Positions 6,902 through 10,468 of a DNA stretch of 10,468 bases are shown one piece after another. A model generated the notes under the pieces. It worked only from the letters and a program-made list of their open reading frames with translations. It did no database searches and was not told where the DNA came from. Every line of letters starts with the position of its first letter. Position 1 is the first letter of the stretch. The position numbers and the translations under genes are program-made. This DNA comes from Oscillospiraceae bacterium (GTDB taxonomy: Bacteria > Bacillota > Clostridia > Oscillospirales > CAG-272): positions 1-10,468 of the forward strand of contig SVQJ01000051.1 in assembly GCA_015065395.1 (NCBI GenBank). The letters run 5' to 3'.

Positions 6902-7825
6902 TTATATTCTTCCCGCTTCGCTGAGAAGCTTCAGTATCAAAGCCATGCGAATGTATTTTCCGTAATTGACCTGACGGAAATACGCGGCTCTGGGATCGGA
7001 ATCGATAGCCGTGCTTATTTCGTTAACGCGAGGCAGGGGATGCATGATGCAAAGTCTTTCCTTTGCGCTTTCCAGCTTTTCGGGGGTCAGGATATAACTG
7101 TCCTTAAGTCTGAGATAATCCTCTTCGTTAAAGAATCTCTCCCTCTGAACTCTGGTCATATAAAGCACATCAAGCTCACCCATAACACTTTCAAGGCTTG
7201 ATGTCTCCACATAAGGAATAGCATTTTTATCAAGAACATCCTTTCTCACGTAGCTTGGGAGCTTCAGCTCCTCGGGAGAAATAAGGATGACCTTGATGCC
7301 CGCATATCTTGAAAGAGCGGTAATAAGCGAATGCACCGTTCTGCCGAATTTAAGGTCTCCGCAAAAGCCGATGGTGAAATCGGAAAGCCTGCCTACCTCA
7401 CGGCTGATGGTGAGAAGGTCTGTAAGGGTCTGGGTCGGGTGATTGTGTCCTCCGTCACCTGCGTTGATAACGGGGATTGAAGCATTCATCGCCGCAACCA
7501 GAGGGGCTCCCTCCTTGGGATGGCGCATTGCTATAATATCAGCATAGCAGGAAACTGTTTTCGCAGTATCCGCAACGCTCTCGCCCTTTGCGCTGGATGA
7601 GCTCTGCGCTTCGGAAAAGCCCAGAACATTGCCTCCAAGCTCCATCATTGCCGCTTCAAAAGAAAGACGGGTTCTGGTGGAGGGCTCAAAGAAAAGCGTC
7701 GCCAGCTTTTTTCTCTTACAGCGATCGCAATATTTATCGGGATATGCGATAATATCGTTCGCCGTATCAATAAGCTCGTTTATTTCCTCCGGAGTGAAAT
7801 CCAGAATATCGATAAGACTTCTCAT
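6902..7825 (-). CDS. pyrB: Aspartate carbamoyltransferase catalytic subunit
   Basis: This 307-residue enzyme condenses carbamoyl phosphate and aspartate to N-carbamoyl-aspartate, the committed step of pyrimidine synthesis. The carbamoyl-phosphate site is seen as STRTR (49-53), K80 in the flexible loop [12 protein letters not shown] (101-103) and HPTQ (129-132). Aspartate contacts are R225 and Q227 in TRVQRERF, and HPLPR is at 262-266. The length is normal for the family (about 300-310). The ATG lies 2 nt after the pyrE stop codon, with an AAAGGA inside the end of pyrE, so translation is probably coupled. pyrI follows after 14 nt, so a PyrBI holoenzyme of the E. coli kind is expected, unlike the PyrI-less enzyme of B. 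subtilis. Confidence 0.98.
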   Translation of the reverse strand: MRSLIDILDFTPEEINELIDTANDIIAYPDKYCDRCKRKKLATLFFEPSTRTRLSFEAAMMELGGNVLGFSEAQSSSSAKGESVADTAKTVSCYADIIAMRHPKEGAPLVAAMNASIPVINAGDGGHNHPTQTLTDLLTISREVGRLSDFTIGFCGDLKFGRTVHSLITALSRYAGIKVILISPEELKLPSYVRKDVLDKNAIPYVETSSLESVMGELDVLYMTRVQRERFFNEEDYLRLKDSYILTPEKLESAKERLCIMHPLPRVNEISTAIDSDPRAAYFRQVNYGKYIRMALILKLLSEAGRI

Positions 7826-7827
7826 AA

Positions 7828-8484
7828 TCAGTCCTTTGCGCCGTTTACGGCAAGATAATTCTTTATTCTCTCAACGTTTTCACGGTTTGCCTCGTCTTCT
7901 TCAAGATACTCGATAATATCATAAACGTCTACTACGGAGTATACGGGGAAGCCGAACTCATCAGCGATCTCTGCCATAGCGCCCTTTTCGCCCTGACCCT
8001 TTTCCTTACGGTCCACCATAACGAAGGTAGCGGCAACCTTTACGCCCTCAAGGCCGGAGAGGATAGCCATGGATTCTCTGATTGCAGTGCCTGCGGTGAT
8101 AACATCCTCGGTAATTACGATCTCCTCACCGGCTACGGGCTTGTAGCCTACGAAAACACCGCCCTCGCCGTGATCCTTTGCTTCCTTACGGTTAAAGAAG
8201 AAAGGAACATCAAGGCCGGCTTTTGCAAGTCCGATGGATGCGGCAACCGCAATGGAAATGCCCTTATATGCGGGGCCGTAAAGCACGCATCTCTTATTGC
8301 CTACCTTTTCGAGATAAGCCTTTGCATAAAATTCACCGAGACGGGAGATCTGCTCTCCTGTTTTGATCTCGCCTGCATTTACGAAATAGGGGATCTTTCT
8401 GCCGCTCTTTGCGGTGAAATCGCCGAACTTCAGAACGTTTGCACTCTGAAGAAACTCAATAAATTCTCTCTTATAGCTTTCCAT
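7828..8484 (-). CDS. pyrE: Orotate phosphoribosyltransferase
   Basis: This 218-residue enzyme joins orotate and PRPP to give orotidine 5'-monophosphate. Near the N-terminus [17 protein letters not shown] (18-34) holds the family's lysine/arginine substrate contacts. The flexible catalytic loop is [14 protein letters not shown] (96-109), and the PRPP-binding signature is [13 protein letters not shown] (122-134). The usual aspartate pair of that signature is Glu-Asp here (E126-D127), a conservative change. By length and N-terminal motif it resembles the E. coli-type PyrE. The Shine-Dalgarno AAGGAG overlaps the pyrF stop codon, 7 nt before the ATG. It sits between pyrF and pyrB, 11 nt and 2 nt from them. 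Confidence 0.97.
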   Translation of the reverse strand: MESYKREFIEFLQSANVLKFGDFTAKSGRKIPYFVNAGEIKTGEQISRLGEFYAKAYLEKVGNKRCVLYGPAYKGISIAVAASIGLAKAGLDVPFFFNRKEAKDHGEGGVFVGYKPVAGEEIVITEDVITAGTAIRESMAILSGLEGVKVAATFVMVDRKEKGQGEKGAMAEIADEFGFPVYSVVDVYDIIEYLEEDEANRENVERIKNYLAVNGAKD

Positions 8485-8495
8485 TATCTTTCTCC

Positions 8496-9194
8496 TTAAT
8501 CAACAAATTCAGCCACGCAACGCTCGTATGCCGCAACGGGATCGGGAGCCGCGGTGATGGGTCTGCCTACAACGATATAGTCAGAGCCGATCTTCTTTGC
8601 CTCAGCAGGGGTCATAACTCTCTTCTGGTCTCCGATATCTCCGTCAGCAAAGCGAACGCCGGGAGTGACTGTGATAAAGTCCTTGCCGCAGGTGTCGTGC
8701 ACCTTACCTGCCTCCAGGGGAGAGCAAACAACTCCGTCAAGTCCTGCCTTTGCCGCATTGGACGCATAGTGCATAACCACCTTATCGATAGGCTCCTTAA
8801 TGAGAAGGTCATTCTCCATAGCCTCCTGGTCAGTGCTTGTGAGCTGGGTCACCGCAATGAGGATAGGCCTTGTTCCGTCAGGACGGGTAAGTCCCTCAAG
8901 AGCACCCTCCATCATACGGACTGTGCCGGAAGCGTGGAGGTTCGTCATATCAACGTCAAGACGGGAAAGAACCGCCATAGACTTCTTAACGGTATTGGGG
9001 ATATCGTGGAGCTTAAGGTCAAGGAATATTTTATGTCCTCTTGCCTTGATCTCACGAACGATGGAAGGACCCTCTGCATAAAAAAGCTCCATTCCGATCT
9101 TAACGAAAGGCTTTCTGCCAGTGAATTTATCAAGAAATTCAAATGTCTGCTCTGCGCTTGCAAAATCGCAGGCAATGATTACGTCTCTTCCCAT
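8496..9194 (-). CDS. pyrF: Orotidine 5'-phosphate decarboxylase
   Basis: This 232-residue TIM-barrel enzyme removes CO2 from OMP to give UMP, the last step of the pathway. The catalytic D-x-K-x-x-D is LDLKLHDIPNT (D59, K61, D64). D10 in IACDFAS and K32 in FVKIGME are substrate contacts. Phosphate is held by Q190/R192 in GDQKRVMTP and by VGRPI (209-213). It belongs to the short, B. subtilis/E. coli-like group I family. I chose the ATG at 9194: the AGGAG is 10 nt away, whereas for the ATG at 9203 it would be 1 nt away. With this start the pyrD TAA and the pyrF ATG share one base (TAATG), which suggests coupled translation. Confidence 0.97.
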   Translation of the reverse strand: MGRDVIIACDFASAEQTFEFLDKFTGRKPFVKIGMELFYAEGPSIVREIKARGHKIFLDLKLHDIPNTVKKSMAVLSRLDVDMTNLHASGTVRMMEGALEGLTRPDGTRPILIAVTQLTSTDQEAMENDLLIKEPIDKVVMHYASNAAKAGLDGVVCSPLEAGKVHDTCGKDFITVTPGVRFADGDIGDQKRVMTPAEAKKIGSDYIVVGRPITAAPDPVAAYERCVAEFVD

Positions 9195-10111
9195 TATTTG
9201 CATACTCCTATTATATCTTTAAGATTTTCGATCCTGTATTTTTCCATGACCCGAGGCAGATCCAGGATAATATCGCGTGATGCGCAAGGATCAATGAGAT
9301 TTGCGGCTCCCACCTCAACGGCGCAGGCGCCTGCCATCATCATTTCGATAACATCCTCAGCGGTGGTGACGCCTCCCATGCCGATAACGGGAATATTCAC
9401 CGCATTAGCCACCTGATATACCATTCTCACCGCTACGGGGAAAATAGCACTGCCGGAAAAGCCGCCCATTTTATTTGCAATAACGGGCTTTCTTGTCTGG
9501 AGATTTATTCTCATTCCAAGCAGGGTGTTTATAAGGCTGACCGCGTCTGCTCCCGCCGCCTCTACCGCCTTTGCAATAGCCGCAATATCGGTAACATTGG
9601 GGGAAAGCTTTGCGATCACAGGCTTTTTAACTTCCTTTTTCACTGCCGCGATGACCTCTGCGGCACTTTCGGGATAGGAACCGAAATTCAGACCGCCGCC
9701 GTGCACGTTGGGGCAGCTGATATTCACCTCAAGCCAGCCGACTTGATCACAGCTGTCAAGCATTTTGGCGGTATATACGTATTCCTCAACGGAAAATCCG
9801 CCCACGTTTGCCATTACCTTCTTATTAAAGCATTTTGCAAGACGGGGAAGCTCCTCGCTGACCACCTTTTCAACTCCGGGGTTCTGGAGGCCCACTGCGT
9901 TTATCATACCCGCATAGCACTCCGCGATCCTGGGAGTGGGATTACCGAATCGGGGATCCTTTGTGGTTCCCTTGAAGGAAAACGTGCCCAAAATGTTTAT
10001 ATCGTAAAGCTCTGCAAATTCATAGCCGTATCCGAAGGTGCCGGAGGCGGGGATTATGGGGTTATCAAGCTCGATACCCAAAAGATCCACCTTGGTATTT
10101 ACTTCTCCCAT
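9194..10111 (-). CDS. pyrD: Dihydroorotate dehydrogenase B (NAD+), catalytic subunit
   Basis: This 305-residue FMN enzyme oxidises dihydroorotate to orotate. The active-site base is a cysteine, C133 in NISCPNVHGGG, which marks class 1; together with the adjacent pyrK this is class 1B. FMN and substrate contacts are seen in FSFKGTT (K48), MINAVGLQNPG (69-79), AKLSPN (K168), GGFSG (216-220), GMGG (244-247) and VGAANL (268-273). The reading frame is open to 10186, but the ATG at 10111 is the likely start: it has a near-ideal AAAGGAGG at 7 nt, and the family's N-terminus begins close to VDLLGIELDNP. The gene overlaps the end of pyrK by 13 nt. In this class electrons pass from FMN to the Fe-S cluster and FAD of PyrK and then to NAD+. 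Confidence 0.97.
   Translation of the reverse strand: MGEVNTKVDLLGIELDNPIIPASGTFGYGYEFAELYDINILGTFSFKGTTKDPRFGNPTPRIAECYAGMINAVGLQNPGVEKVVSEELPRLAKCFNKKVMANVGGFSVEEYVYTAKMLDSCDQVGWLEVNISCPNVHGGGLNFGSYPESAAEVIAAVKKEVKKPVIAKLSPNVTDIAAIAKAVEAAGADAVSLINTLLGMRINLQTRKPVIANKMGGFSGSAIFPVAVRMVYQVANAVNIPVIGMGGVTTAEDVIEMMMAGACAVEVGAANLIDPCASRDIILDLPRVMEKYRIENLKDIIGVCK
9205..9209 (-). promoter_or_regulatory. Shine-Dalgarno of pyrF, decides the start
   Basis: AGGAG on the minus strand lies inside the end of pyrD. It is 10 nt before the ATG at 9194 but only 1 nt before the in-frame ATG at 9203, so the shorter PyrF starting MGRDV is preferred. Confidence 0.7.
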
Positions 10112-10468
10112 ATTATCTCCTCCTTTACAAGCACGGGTCCTTCCTTGCAGATTCTCTTGTTTCCGTAGAGAGTCTTGCAGGAGCAACCCATGCAGGCTCC
10201 GAATCCGCAGCCCATTCGCTCCTCAAAGCTGAACTGACCCGATGTGTTTGTTTTATTGTATACCGCGCGGAGCATAGGCTCGGGACCGCAGGTGTAGAAA
10301 TAGCTGTATTCCATACCGTCCAGCGCATCGGTGACAAATCCCTTGATACCGTAGGAGCCGTCAGCCGTAGTTACACGAACATCTGCACCGAGAGCGGCAA
10401 ACTCAGCCTCATAGAACACCTCGCTCTTTGTGTTGAAGCCAAGTATGACAGAAACCTTTTTGCCCTCA
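10099..10468 (-). CDS. pyrK: Dihydroorotate dehydrogenase B electron-transfer subunit (5' partial)
   Basis: Only the last 123 codons are visible; the gene runs off the right edge, and the frame stays open to the end with EGKKVSVILGFNTKSE. PyrK pairs with PyrD and passes electrons from FMN through a [2Fe-2S] cluster and FAD to NAD+. The visible part holds the end of the ferredoxin-reductase-like NAD domain, with FYTCGPEPML, and then the cluster-binding segment MGCGFGACMGCSCKT plus RICKEGPVL. The ligands are spaced C-x4-C-x2-C-x11-C, as in the PyrK family. An extra cysteine lies two residues after the third ligand. The FAD domain lies outside the window. Translation of pyrD starts inside the end of this gene (13-nt overlap). 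Confidence 0.96.
   Translation of the reverse strand, partial: EGKKVSVILGFNTKSEVFYEAEFAALGADVRVTTADGSYGIKGFVTDALDGMEYSYFYTCGPEPMLRAVYNKTNTSGQFSFEERMGCGFGACMGCSCKTLYGNKRICKEGPVLVKEEIIWEK
10117..10126 (-). promoter_or_regulatory. Shine-Dalgarno of pyrD, inside pyrK
   Basis: AAAGGAGGAG on the minus strand lies in the last codons of pyrK, 5 nt before the pyrD ATG (7 nt when measured from AAAGGAGG). It argues against the longer in-frame start at 10186. Confidence 0.8.

Noticed and set aside
9195..9203. Upstream ATG of pyrF at 9203
   Set aside because: It is only 1 nt from the AGGAG, too close for normal initiation; the ATG at 9194 has suitable spacing and gives the usual family N-terminus.
8697..9416. 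A 239-codon open frame on the plus strand across pyrF and pyrD
   Set aside because: It is antisense to two well-supported enzymes with intact catalytic motifs, and its sequence shows no recognisable domain.

Overview
The window reads as ordinary chromosome from a Gram-positive anaerobe of the Clostridia (Bacillota). The support is the combination of genes: a YlbF-family protein with a cysteine-rich tail directly before mutS-mutL, a class 1B dihydroorotate dehydrogenase (PyrD with its PyrK electron-transfer subunit), purine-rich Shine-Dalgarno sequences and moderate GC. The family or genus cannot be fixed from this sequence alone. Every gene is intact except the two cut by the window edges. 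I see no phage, transposon, CRISPR array, rRNA or tRNA.

Left half, plus strand (3-6165): the 3' part of a YlbF-family gene, then mutS, mutL and tgt, closely spaced (30, 18 and 21 nt gaps). This looks like one transcription unit. MutS and MutL are the two core proteins of DNA mismatch repair. This MutL carries a C-terminal nuclease site and a candidate beta-clamp motif, as expected in bacteria without MutH. Tgt inserts the queuine precursor preQ1 into tRNA. A strong rho-independent terminator (6192-6231) closes the unit.

Middle (6166-6461): a 296-nt convergent intergenic region. Besides the tgt terminator it holds a second, very long hairpin (6396-6455), which probably ends the pyr operon arriving from the other side. 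A promoter-like pair lies about 90 nt before that hairpin. Together these could make a small plus-strand RNA of roughly 145 nt. This is the least explained part of the window.

Right half, minus strand (10468 down to 6462): pyrK (partial), pyrD, pyrF, pyrE, pyrB, pyrI, an unbroken operon for de novo UMP synthesis with overlaps or gaps of 14 nt or less. PyrB and PyrI would form an allosteric aspartate carbamoyltransferase making carbamoyl-aspartate. PyrD with PyrK oxidises dihydroorotate to orotate using NAD+. PyrE adds the ribose-phosphate and PyrF decarboxylates OMP to UMP. Carbamoyl-phosphate synthetase and dihydroorotase genes are not in the window, nor is the operon promoter or leader, so its main control region cannot be read here.

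I looked for a novel system and did not find a convincing one. The best second-look items are the candidate small RNA, the cysteine tail of the YlbF-family protein, and residue-level features of MutL, Tgt and PyrI.
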